Below, one piece after another: positions 7,104 to 12,132 of a DNA stretch of 12,132 nucleotides. The stretch covers positions 1 through 12,132 of the forward strand of contig JAPLCL010000026.1 in NCBI GenBank assembly GCA_026392265.1, in the 5' to 3' direction. The notes beneath the pieces were generated by a model. That model saw nothing but the letters and a program-made list of their open reading frames with translations, ran no database searches and had not been told where the DNA came from. The DNA is from Actinomycetota bacterium (GTDB lineage: Bacteria; Actinomycetota; Thermoleophilia; UBA2241). A program made the position numbers and the translations under genes. The first letter of the stretch is position 1; every line of letters begins with the position of its first letter.

Positions 7104-7110
7104 TTCGCAA
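7095..7110. repeat. Tandem octamer TTTCGCAA x2 in the divergent promoter region
   Basis: Two perfect, abutting copies of TTTCGCAA lie at 7095-7102 and 7103-7110, inside the 101-bp region between the ArsR and OsmC genes. The first copy overlaps the right arm of the ATTGC-N8-GCAAT repeat. They may be alternative half-sites for the regulator or chance. No clear forward promoter for the OsmC gene was found in the rest of the gap. Confidence 0.6.
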
Positions 7111-7177
7111 CATGGCAATCGTTAGACTGGCAAACGCAAAGCTCAGAGAGACTCGATCTCCTTGAAAGGGACCACTC

Positions 7178-7573
7178 ATGGACATGCAGATCTACTTCCC
7201 GGGCGGTAAGCGCGTGTACGCCGACTACAACGGCTTCACCATAGAGACCGATCAGCCGGCGCGCGGTGGCGGCGACGACTCCGCGCCGGCGCCCTTCGAT
7301 CTCTTCCTAGCCTCCATCGGCACCTGCGCCGGCATCTACGCGCTGGGCTTCATGCAGCAGCGCGGTATCGACCCGGCGGGCGCCAAGATCACGATGCGCA
7401 CGCACTTCGATCAGGCGGCAGGCCTCATCAGCAAGGTCGATCTCGAACTGGAGCTTCCCGCGGACTTCCCGGAGAAGTACCGCGCCGCCGTGATCAACGC
7501 GATGAACCTCTGCGCGGTCAAGAAGCATCTTCATCAGCCGCCGGAGTTCGAGATCACCACGGTGGCCGGCTGA
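7178..7573 (+). CDS. OsmC/Ohr-family protein
   Basis: This 131-residue protein is of the OsmC superfamily, whose characterised members are cytosolic thiol-dependent peroxidases for organic hydroperoxides. Both redox cysteines are in place: Cys50 in LASIGTCAGIYALGF and Cys112 in NAMNLCAVKKHL. The APAPFDLFLASIG segment is typical of the fold. It starts MDMQIYF, as in the YhfA-like subgroup, which may not be a true peroxidase. A clear ribosome site (GAAAGGGA) lies 8 bp before the ATG. It is divergent from the ArsR operon and coupled to the methyltransferase gene downstream (TGATG). It may be under the same ArsR regulator, but no forward promoter is evident. Confidence 0.9.
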   Translation: MDMQIYFPGGKRVYADYNGFTIETDQPARGGGDDSAPAPFDLFLASIGTCAGIYALGFMQQRGIDPAGAKITMRTHFDQAAGLISKVDLELELPADFPEKYRAAVINAMNLCAVKKHLHQPPEFEITTVAG

Positions 7574-8154
7574 TGGCCGACGCCTTCGACCCACAGCACG
7601 CTCCTCGGCTCGAGGACCCGGCGCGCTTGGAGGCTCTGCCTCAGGCGACGGTCGTGTCGCTCCTGCGCCTTGACGGCGCCGAGACCGTGGTCGACTACGG
7701 CGCCGGCACGGGAGTCTACACTGTGGCGGTCGCCGCGGCTCTGCCGCAGGGTCGCGTGATCGCCGTCGAGGCGCTCCCGCGGCTCGCGCAGATGTTGCGC
7801 GACAAGCTCACGCCGGAGCTGGCCGAGAGGCTGGAACTGGTGGAGACGGATGCCAACACGGTCCCGGCGGCAGACGCCGTGGCCGACCGCGTCCTGATGG
7901 TCGACGTGCTGCATCATCTGTACGACCAGCCCGGGGCGCTGGCCGAAGTCGTGCGACTCCTGCGCCCCGGTGGGCTGTTCGTCGTCGTCGACTGGGGCGA
8001 CCGCGAGCGACCGGCCGGCCCGCCGCTGGATCACGTTCTGGGTCTCGTCGCGGTGCGCGACATCATCCGCGAGATGGGCCTCGTCGAAGTCGAGGCCCAT
8101 GAGCCGGGGACGCAGCTGCCCTACCACCTCGTGGTGGTCGCCGCGAAGCCGTAG
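7573..8154 (+). CDS. Class I SAM-dependent methyltransferase
   Basis: This 193-residue cytosolic protein has the Rossmann methyltransferase core. Motif I is VVDYGAGTGVYT (39-50), the acidic residue after strand 2 is Glu66 in VIAVEALP, ETDANTVP lies near 91-98, motif IV is MVDVLHHLYDQPG (about 109-121), and LLRPGGLFVVVDW (about 129-141) follows. Its substrate is unknown. It has no cysteines, so it is not an arsenite methyltransferase despite the nearby ArsR gene. The ATG overlaps the OsmC gene stop by one base, so co-translation is expected. It converges on the NifX-type gene with a 13-bp gap. Confidence 0.9.
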   Translation: MADAFDPQHAPRLEDPARLEALPQATVVSLLRLDGAETVVDYGAGTGVYTVAVAAALPQGRVIAVEALPRLAQMLRDKLTPELAERLELVETDANTVPAADAVADRVLMVDVLHHLYDQPGALAEVVRLLRPGGLFVVVDWGDRERPAGPPLDHVLGLVAVRDIIREMGLVEVEAHEPGTQLPYHLVVVAAKP

Positions 8155-8167
8155 CCGGCCTGCGCGC

Positions 8168-8551
8168 TCAGTGCTGGCAGGCGCCTTCGAGCCCAACCAC
8201 CGGCAGGGCGCCCTGGATGTACGCAGCCACGGCCGTCTGGACGTCCGGGCCCAGCCCGGCATGCACGGCAATGCCCACCTGATTGAAACCCATCAGTGGG
8301 CGCCCGCCGATGCCGTCGACGACGATGGCGTCGACGTTGTGCTCGGCGAGGACGAGTACCGGCGCCATGCAGCCGCCCTCAGTGTGCGGCGCGTTCTCAA
8401 AGACTTCGACCTCGCCCACCTTGCCGTCGACCACGTCGACCAGTGTGAAGCACTCACAGCGGCCGAAGTGGCCGGAGCGACGGGCCTGAAGGCCGCCGGG
8501 TAGTTCGGAGGGGATGGCGATACGTGTTGTCGTAGCGATCTCGTCGGTCAT
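8168..8551 (-). CDS. NifX/NafY-type dinitrogenase iron-molybdenum cofactor family protein (Cys-containing)
   Basis: This 127-residue protein has the RNase H-like NifX/NifB-C fold. It begins with the polar leader MTDEIATTTRIAIPSE and continues with GHFGRCECFTLVDV (27-40). Other recognisable stretches are APHTEGGCMAPVLVLAE (54-70), DAIVVDGIGGRPLMGFNQVGI (74-94) and VHAGLGPDVQTAV (96-108). Cysteines are Cys32, Cys34, Cys61 and Cys125. Family members bind metal-sulfur clusters or cofactor precursors; in Desulfovibrio a relative (ORP) holds a Mo-Cu-S cluster. No nitrogenase gene is visible, so a nitrogenase role is not implied. It is 41 bp downstream of the DUF134 regulator gene. The start was chosen at MTDE because the longer open frame reads antisense-type Arg-rich sequence. 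Confidence 0.88.
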   Translation of the reverse strand: MTDEIATTTRIAIPSELPGGLQARRSGHFGRCECFTLVDVVDGKVGEVEVFENAPHTEGGCMAPVLVLAEHNVDAIVVDGIGGRPLMGFNQVGIAVHAGLGPDVQTAVAAYIQGALPVVGLEGACQH

Positions 8552-8592
8552 GACTCTCTCACTCTCGTTTGTTGATTCATCGGTACGTCCAT

Positions 8593-9102
8593 CTATGCCT
8601 GGTCGCCGCCATGGTGGCCCCGGCCGTGTCTGCCGCCGGCGTCGCAGCCCCGGCCGCCACCTCGGCCGCCGTGGCCCATCCCGCAGCGCCCTGTCGGATC
8701 CCAGCAGGTGCCCACCTCGGCCGACGCGCAGGACGGACATGCGGCGGGGGGCAACGCATCGGGGGCGGCAGCCCAGATGGCGCCGCATGAGGTGCAGCAC
8801 AGCTGCCGCGGCTCCACTCGGTACTGGCCGCCGCCGATGAGGATCGCCTTGCCGCCGACGAGGGCTTCCGCGACCTTGGCGCGACCCCGCTCCAGCACGC
8901 GGCCGACCGTCTGCCGCGACACGCCCATCGCCGCAGCCGCCTGTTCGTGACTCAGGCCCTCGAGATCGACCAGGCGGATGGCCTCGAGTTCATCGACGGC
9001 CAACGGAAGTTGCTCGAGCTCCCGACCGGGCACACCGGCGGGCTTGAACAGCGTTACGCGAGGCACGCCGCCTACGGCGCGCTCAATCGGAGGGCGTGCC
9101 AC
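8593..9102 (-). CDS. DUF134 HTH regulator with zinc ribbon and His/Gly/Cys-rich tail
   Basis: This 169-residue DNA-binding protein of the DUF134 (COG1342) family was chosen from its GTG start (9102), which gives the expected N-terminus MARPPIERAVGGVP. Diagnostic stretches are VTLFKPAGVPGRELEQLPLA (16-35), DELEAIRLVDLEGL (37-50) and the sigma-70 region 4-like HTH LSHEQAAAAMGVSRQTVGRVLERG (about 50-73). Residues 100-126 carry a zinc ribbon (Cys103/106 and Cys122/125). The last 40 residues are rich in Gly, His and Cys (GMGHGGRGGGRGC...RHGRGHHGGDQA) and probably bind a metal. In the family such proteins lie beside NifX and MRP-type genes, as here. It has its own promoter and probably regulates itself. 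Confidence 0.9.
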   Translation of the reverse strand: MARPPIERAVGGVPRVTLFKPAGVPGRELEQLPLAVDELEAIRLVDLEGLSHEQAAAAMGVSRQTVGRVLERGRAKVAEALVGGKAILIGGGQYRVEPRQLCCTSCGAIWAAAPDALPPAACPSCASAEVGTCWDPTGRCGMGHGGRGGGRGCDAGGRHGRGHHGGDQA

Positions 9103-9113
9103 TGAGCATCTCA
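9103..9113. promoter_or_regulatory. Second palindromic site against the DUF134 start codon
   Basis: On the minus strand this is TGAGATGCTCA, an inverted repeat TGAG-N3-CTCA that also contains the half-site ATGCTCA. It abuts the GTG start and covers the ribosome-binding zone. It resembles the 9121-9134 palindrome, with a half-site centre shifted by three bases. It could be a second operator or a translational control site. Confidence 0.35.
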
Positions 9114-9120
9114 GAAGTTA

Positions 9121-9134
9121 TTAGCATATGCTCA
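9121..9134. promoter_or_regulatory. Palindromic operator candidate of DUF134 (TGAGCATATGCTAA)
   Basis: The 10-bp core AGCATATGCT (9123-9132) is a perfect palindrome. On the minus strand the full site reads TGAGCATATGCTAA, one mismatch in 14. It overlaps the expected transcription start of the DUF134 gene. It stands out as the most AT-rich, symmetric sequence in a very GC-rich neighbourhood. Binding by DUF134 is inference from position. Confidence 0.65.
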
Positions 9135-9162
9135 TTGTAGACGGGCAGGGCGGGGGATTCAA
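9134..9162 (-). promoter_or_regulatory. Sigma-70-like promoter of the DUF134-NifX genes
   Basis: On the minus strand there is a -35 TTGAAT (9157-9162; 4/6), exactly 17 bp of spacer, and a -10 TACAAT (9134-9139; 5/6). Transcription should start near 9127, giving a leader of about 24 bases. The -35 overlaps the stop codon of the upstream 141-residue gene. The two-gene set DUF134-NifX is therefore likely to be independently transcribed from the genes upstream. Confidence 0.65.
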
Positions 9163-9584
9163 CGCGCGGACGCGTCGTCCGGTGGGATCGGCGCGACGTG
9201 GTCCGGCACCGGAGGAAGGGCGCGGGGCGACGAAGAAGAGCCGGTCGTCTCGATGACGTCGCCTCTCTGCCGCACCTCGCCCAAGGGCGGTGGATCGAGC
9301 CGCAGGTATGAGATGCCCAGGCGCCGAGCAGGCTCGTTCCGGCTCAGCGCCAAACGAAGCGCGGCCCGGCGAAGGAGCGGCCGCGTGAGCCCCTCGGCAT
9401 CGCGCAGGTCCTGCGCCACATACGCGCCGACCGCGACCAGCGCGCGTGTCGCGGTGCGCCCGCTCAGGCTACTCTCGCTGCCCCGGGCGCCTGCCTTGCG
9501 ACGGCCGCGGCCCGGCCCGGCGCCGTCACAGGCCGGCCCTCCGCGCCGCAGCCGGCCATACCTGGGTCTTCCGTCTCCGTTCAT
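9159..9584 (-). CDS. Unrecognised Gly/Arg-rich protein in the NifX cluster
   Basis: This gene encodes 141 residues that I do not recognise. Its ATG has a strong Shine-Dalgarno site (AAGGAG at 9590-9595, 5 bp spacing) and begins 17 bp after the NifX-type gene stop, which makes it a real gene. The N-terminal 35 residues are Gly/Arg-rich (MNGDGRPRYGRLRRGGPACD...), faintly reminiscent of the short Gly-rich DUF5320 proteins often found in such clusters. The middle (about 45-105) could be helical, with ALVAVGAYVAQDLRDAEGLTRP and LLRRAALRLALSR. The C-terminus is Pro/Ser/Asp-rich (TTGSSSSPRALPPVPD...PPDDASAR). There is one cysteine and no signal peptide or membrane segment. It is last in the upstream operon, just before the DUF134 promoter. 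Confidence 0.7.
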   Translation of the reverse strand: MNGDGRPRYGRLRRGGPACDGAGPGRGRRKAGARGSESSLSGRTATRALVAVGAYVAQDLRDAEGLTRPLLRRAALRLALSRNEPARRLGISYLRLDPPPLGEVRQRGDVIETTGSSSSPRALPPVPDHVAPIPPDDASAR

Positions 9585-9601
9585 GGCTACTCCTTCTGTC
9601 C

Positions 9602-9967
9602 TCAGGCCCAGTGACCGCTCACGGTGGGAGCCTCCACCGCTGCCAGCTCGCCGCGCTTGAGAGCGGCCAGCGCGTCGTTCACGCTGATCCCGTTGCCCGT
9701 CTGGAAGACGGCGATGTTGGCGGCCGCGAGGACCTTGTGCGCGTTGGGGCCGACGTTGCCGGTGATGACCGCTTCGGCGCCTTGCGCCGCCACGGTGCTG
9801 CCGGCCTGTACGCCGGCGCCGCCGCTGGCGTTCACGTTGGCGGCGTTGTCGTGAGCCCGCCACTGGCCGGTCTCCGTATCGGCGACGATGAACCAGCGGG
9901 CGCGGCCGAACCTTGGGTCGACCAGGGAGTCGATATCGTTACTCTGCGCACTTATGGCCACCTTCAT
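9602..9967 (-). CDS. NifX-type dinitrogenase iron-molybdenum cofactor family protein (Cys-free)
   Basis: This 121-residue protein has the full NifX-like fold. It starts MKVAISAQ, then DPRFGRARWFIVADTETG (17-34). Later come AEAVITGNVGPNAHKVLAAANIAVF (64-88) and a C-terminal tail ending in VSGHWA. It lacks any cysteine, unlike its neighbour at 8168-8551. In Desulfovibrio the ORP protein binds its Mo-Cu cluster non-covalently, so the lack of Cys does not exclude metal binding. The ATG overlaps the radical SAM gene stop by 4 bases (ATGA), and GAGGAG lies upstream with about 5 bp spacing. It is co-transcribed with the ATPase and radical SAM genes. Confidence 0.9.
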   Translation of the reverse strand: MKVAISAQSNDIDSLVDPRFGRARWFIVADTETGQWRAHDNAANVNASGGAGVQAGSTVAAQGAEAVITGNVGPNAHKVLAAANIAVFQTGNGISVNDALAALKRGELAAVEAPTVSGHWA

Positions 9968-10923
9968 GATCTCTCCTCGTCTCGATTCTCAACGGTGACG
10001 GAGGCCGCCACGTAGAACGATCGGTCTTCGTGGCTGTGCAACTCAAGGGCGCCTTCCGTGACGAGCGCGGTGACCGCCTTGAGCGCTTCGCCGTGGTGGA
10101 TCCCGAGACCGGCGGCGATGTCGGCCACGGTGCAAGGACGGCGTGAGAGCAGCGCCAGGATATCCGCGCGGGCGGCGACTCGGTCGCCGCCGGCAGGCGC
10201 GGTGTCGGCGATCACCTCCGCGTGGGGTGCGAAGAGACGCGCGAACGCCTGCAGAGAGCCGGCCGAGACCGGCGCCACGAATGACTCCGCCGGTGGGCGC
10301 ACCGCCGTGTTCAGCTGGATACGCTCGGGGGCGATACGCGCCGCCAACTCCGCGAGCCGCTCCACTTCGGAGGCGATTCCCGTGACGTCGGCGAGGAGCA
10401 TGACCTCGAGCCATACCTGCCCACGATAACCCTTGCGGAACGTGATCATCCCGTCGACCACATCGTCGAAACGGAGCGTACTGTGCGGACGATTGATGAG
10501 CCGGAACAGGCTGTCGTCGGGAGCGTCGAGCGACGGCAGCACGATGTCGGCGTCGGCCAGTCCGCGGCGTACGGCCGGGCGGCCGAGCAGTGACCCGTTG
10601 GTGATGACTGCCACGGGGATATCCGTGAGCCGCTTGATACCAGCGATCACGTCACCGATACCCGCGTGCAGGGTCGGTTCGCCCGACCCGGCGAGGGCGA
10701 TGACGTCGGGCTCGGACTCGAGCCTGGCGCGCACCTGAGCCACGACGTCCGACGGGTCGACCCAGCGCTGCCGGCGCACAGTCTTGCGCGTAGTCCGACC
10801 GAGCTGGCAGTAGACGCAGTCGTAGCTGCACGTCTTCAGAGGCACGAGGTCCACGCCGAGGGATCGTCCCAAGCGGCGGGACGGCACCGGCCCATAGACG
10901 AGCTGCTGGCGGCCCTCAAGCAT
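9964..10923 (-). CDS. Radical SAM protein (COG0731-like) with C-terminal winged helix
   Basis: This 319-residue protein is a radical SAM enzyme. The cluster motif CSYDCVYC (Cys32, Cys36, Cys39) follows the family-typical N-terminus VYGPVPSRRLGRSLGVD (9-25). SGEPT and the VITNGSLL strand are also visible, as in COG0731-type proteins. The C-terminal part (about 250-310) looks like a winged helix (DILALLSRRPCTVADIAAGLG, then GALELHSHEDRSFYVA), which is unusual as an add-on to a radical SAM core. The reaction is unknown. The start (MLEGRQQL) overlaps the ATPase gene by 8 bp. The longer open frame upstream is Arg-rich and overlaps the ATPase gene. It belongs to the ATPase-NifX operon and may act in cluster maturation or as an activase. 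Confidence 0.9.
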   Translation of the reverse strand: MLEGRQQLVYGPVPSRRLGRSLGVDLVPLKTCSYDCVYCQLGRTTRKTVRRQRWVDPSDVVAQVRARLESEPDVIALAGSGEPTLHAGIGDVIAGIKRLTDIPVAVITNGSLLGRPAVRRGLADADIVLPSLDAPDDSLFRLINRPHSTLRFDDVVDGMITFRKGYRGQVWLEVMLLADVTGIASEVERLAELAARIAPERIQLNTAVRPPAESFVAPVSAGSLQAFARLFAPHAEVIADTAPAGGDRVAARADILALLSRRPCTVADIAAGLGIHHGEALKAVTALVTEGALELHSHEDRSFYVAASVTVENRDEERS

Positions 10924-11824
10924 CGAGCATCTCTCGCTCCGGGGGCGGCGAGAGCGGCGAGCTCGCGGCTTCCCACAGCTTCGTGATCTCGGCCGCGGCG
11001 CGGCCGCCATAGTCGATGACGTCGGTTCCTGCCACCTGGGCGTGCGTCACCGCGGGGTCATAGTCGACGGTGGCTACGAACGCCGCGCCGGCGGCGGACG
11101 CTTCGGCGGCGATCTGCGCGCCGAGCTCCGGGTTGAGGTCCGCCTTGTTGACACAGACGGCGAACGGCAGGCGGAACTGCCTCACGACCTGCAGTACGCG
11201 ATCGAGGTCGTGACGCCCCGAGACGGTCGGTTCGGTGACCGCGAGCACCAGATCAGCGCCGGCAAGCGAGGCGATCACGGGGCAGCCGATGCCCGGTGAG
11301 CCGTCGACGATGACGAGGGGGAATCCTTGCTCCTCCGCTACCCGGCGGGCCTCGTTGCGTACCAGAGTCACGAGCTTGCCCGAGTTGTCTTCGGCGACCC
11401 CGAGACGCGCGTGTACCAGCGGTCCGAAGCGCGTCTCGGAGACCATCCAGGCGCCGTTGACGACCGGCTCCATGTGGATGGCGTCGGCAGGGCACACCCG
11501 GCGGCAGAGCTCGCAGCCTTCGCAGGCGACGGAATCGATCGAGTAGTGATCGTCGGCGGCGCCGAGAACGGCCGCGAAGCGGCAGACTTCGGCGCAGCGC
11601 CCGCAGGCGGTGCACGCCACGGTATCGATGACCGCCTGCCGGCGACCGCTGAACTCGTGCTCGCTCCCGAGCTTGGGGTCGAGTACCAGATGCAGATCGG
11701 CGGCGTCGACGTCGCAGTCGGCGAGCACGGCGCCTCCGGCCAGAGCAGCGAAGGCGGCTACGATGCTGGTCTTGCCGGTGCCACCCTTGCCGCTGATCAC
11801 GACCAGTTCGCGGATTTGCTTCAT
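10916..11824 (-). CDS. MinD-superfamily ATPase with inserted ferredoxin domain (COG1149-like)
   Basis: This 302-residue cytosolic protein has a deviant Walker A, SGKGGTGKTS (11-20), with signature Lys13 and Lys18. LADCDVDAADLH (34-45) and the Walker B DGSPGIGCP (174-182) follow. Between them lies a two-cluster ferredoxin: CTACGRCAEVC (Cys71, 74, 77, 81) and CEGCELCRRVCP (Cys101, 104, 107, 111). TEPTVSGRHDLDRV (198-211) and VNKADLN (225-231) complete the MinD fold. Such ATPases usually occur in pairs, as here. They are thought to couple ATP to Fe-S or metal-cluster handling; their exact role is unproven. Its ATG overlaps the preceding gene's stop by 4 bases (ATGA), with only a weak ribosome site, so translational coupling is likely. 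Confidence 0.93.
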   Translation of the reverse strand: MKQIRELVVISGKGGTGKTSIVAAFAALAGGAVLADCDVDAADLHLVLDPKLGSEHEFSGRRQAVIDTVACTACGRCAEVCRFAAVLGAADDHYSIDSVACEGCELCRRVCPADAIHMEPVVNGAWMVSETRFGPLVHARLGVAEDNSGKLVTLVRNEARRVAEEQGFPLVIVDGSPGIGCPVIASLAGADLVLAVTEPTVSGRHDLDRVLQVVRQFRLPFAVCVNKADLNPELGAQIAAEASAAGAAFVATVDYDPAVTHAQVAGTDVIDYGGRAAAEITKLWEAASSPLSPPPEREMLDA

Positions 11825-12132
11825 GACGTCAACTCGTGCGTCTGCGCGGCGGCGCTGATGCGGTCCCACGCCGCGCTCAGCGTCTGCTCCAGGCCGCCGA
11901 CCGCGTCGAGCAGCAGCTCACCGCGCGAATACGCCTCGGCGATCCGCCGGTCATTGGGGAGCTCGAGGACGATCTCGATGCCTTCGGCGGCGCAGAAGGA
12001 CTGCACGCGGTCGTCCCCCAGATCGGCGCGGTTGATGGCGACGACGCAGCGCAGTCCGAGTGCACGCACCATCGCCACCGCGAGCTTGAGGTCGTGCAGA
12101 CCGAAGGGCGTCGGCTCCGTGACCAGCACCAC
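11821..12132 (-). CDS. Second MinD-superfamily ATPase, C-terminal part (5' end outside window)
   Basis: The 103 visible residues begin inside the MinD fold: VLVTEPTPFGLHDLKLAV (2-19), then CVVAINRADLG (29-39) and a C-terminal region ending in AAAQTHELTS. TEPTPFGLHDL is a near-identical counterpart of the TEPTVSGRHDL segment in the neighbouring ATPase and is typical of the COG1149 pair. The N-terminus, P-loop and any ferredoxin insert lie beyond the right edge, so I cannot say whether this copy has Fe-S motifs. The GTG/ATG read at the edge is an internal codon. Its stop overlaps the start of the next ATPase by 4 bases. Confidence 0.9.
   Translation of the reverse strand: MVLVTEPTPFGLHDLKLAVAMVRALGLRCVVAINRADLGDDRVQSFCAAEGIEIVLELPNDRRIAEAYSRGELLLDAVGGLEQTLSAAWDRISAAAQTHELTS

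Larger units (their letters stand above)
7083..7110 (-). promoter_or_regulatory. Candidate promoter of the ArsR operon, possibly leaderless
   Basis: On the minus strand, TTGCGA (7105-7110) serves as a -35 (4/6 match). A 16-bp spacer follows, then AATAAT (7083-7088) as a -10 (5/6 match). The expected start point is about seven bases beyond the -10, at or next to the A of the ArsR ATG (7076). The mRNA may therefore lack a leader, which fits the absence of a good ribosome site there. Based on match and spacing only. Confidence 0.5.

Noticed and set aside
8158..8182. GCCTGC...GCAGGC inverted repeat at the convergent methyltransferase/NifX ends
   Set aside because: Six-base stem with a 13-base loop and no T-tract; too weak to call a terminator.
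10924..10936. GAGCATCTC near the radical SAM start, resembling the DUF134 site
   Set aside because: It lies in the coding sequence of the ATPase C-terminus, lacks the ATGCTCA half-site and has no promoter beside it.
1..12132. tRNA, rRNA, CRISPR, insertion sequence, attachment site or riboswitch
   Set aside because: No transposase or integrase motifs, regular spaced repeats, rRNA stretches or recognisable riboswitch cores were seen on reading both strands. Small structured RNAs cannot be excluded by eye.

Overview
This is a high-GC window with tightly packed genes, frequent GTG starts and many 1-8 bp overlaps. Gene content and composition suggest a high-GC bacterium, most likely Actinomycetota (for example a Thermoleophilia- or Coriobacteriia-like lineage). 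That placement is inference; no rRNA or other marker gene is present. No tRNA, rRNA, CRISPR array, transposase or phage gene was seen.

Left part (1-6042). The end of an ABC ATPase gene runs into an ABC-2 permease gene, forming a two-gene export operon on the + strand. It converges on two minus-strand thiol-redox genes: a large DUF255 thioredoxin-fold protein and, downstream of it, a glutaredoxin-like/DUF302 fusion. A C45-family Ntn-hydrolase gene is divergent from the DUF255 gene. It converges on the wreck of an aldo/keto reductase gene, which carries frameshifts, a large internal deletion and a missing N-terminus. A cysteine dioxygenase gene lies immediately upstream of that pseudogene.

Middle (6116-8154). 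A minus-strand operon encodes an ArsR-type regulator, a DUF2892 membrane protein, a small ferredoxin with an unusual cysteine pattern, and an FmdB-type zinc ribbon. It is divergent from an OsmC-family gene that is translationally coupled to a SAM methyltransferase gene. The 101-bp divergent region holds a promoter-like pair, an inverted repeat placed to be the ArsR operator, and a tandem octamer.

Right part (8168-12132, all minus strand, read right to left). The genes are: a partial MinD-type ATPase, a complete MinD-type ATPase with an inserted two-cluster ferredoxin, a COG0731-like radical SAM protein, a cysteine-free NifX-type protein, and an unrecognised Gly/Arg-rich protein. Then, behind a separate promoter, come a DUF134 HTH regulator with a zinc ribbon and a His/Gly/Cys-rich tail, and a second, cysteine-containing NifX-type protein. 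This set resembles the ORP (orange protein, Mo-Cu cluster) type neighbourhood of anaerobes such as Desulfovibrio. The DUF134 gene has a good sigma-70-like promoter whose start point falls inside a near-perfect palindrome, with a second related site against the start codon, which suggests autoregulation.

Taken together the window is rich in thiol, sulfur and metal-cluster proteins. It combines an O2-consuming enzyme (cysteine dioxygenase) with an Fe-S/Mo-type cluster more usual in anaerobes. The ORP-like cluster and the DUF134 promoter/operator are the most rewarding parts to follow up.
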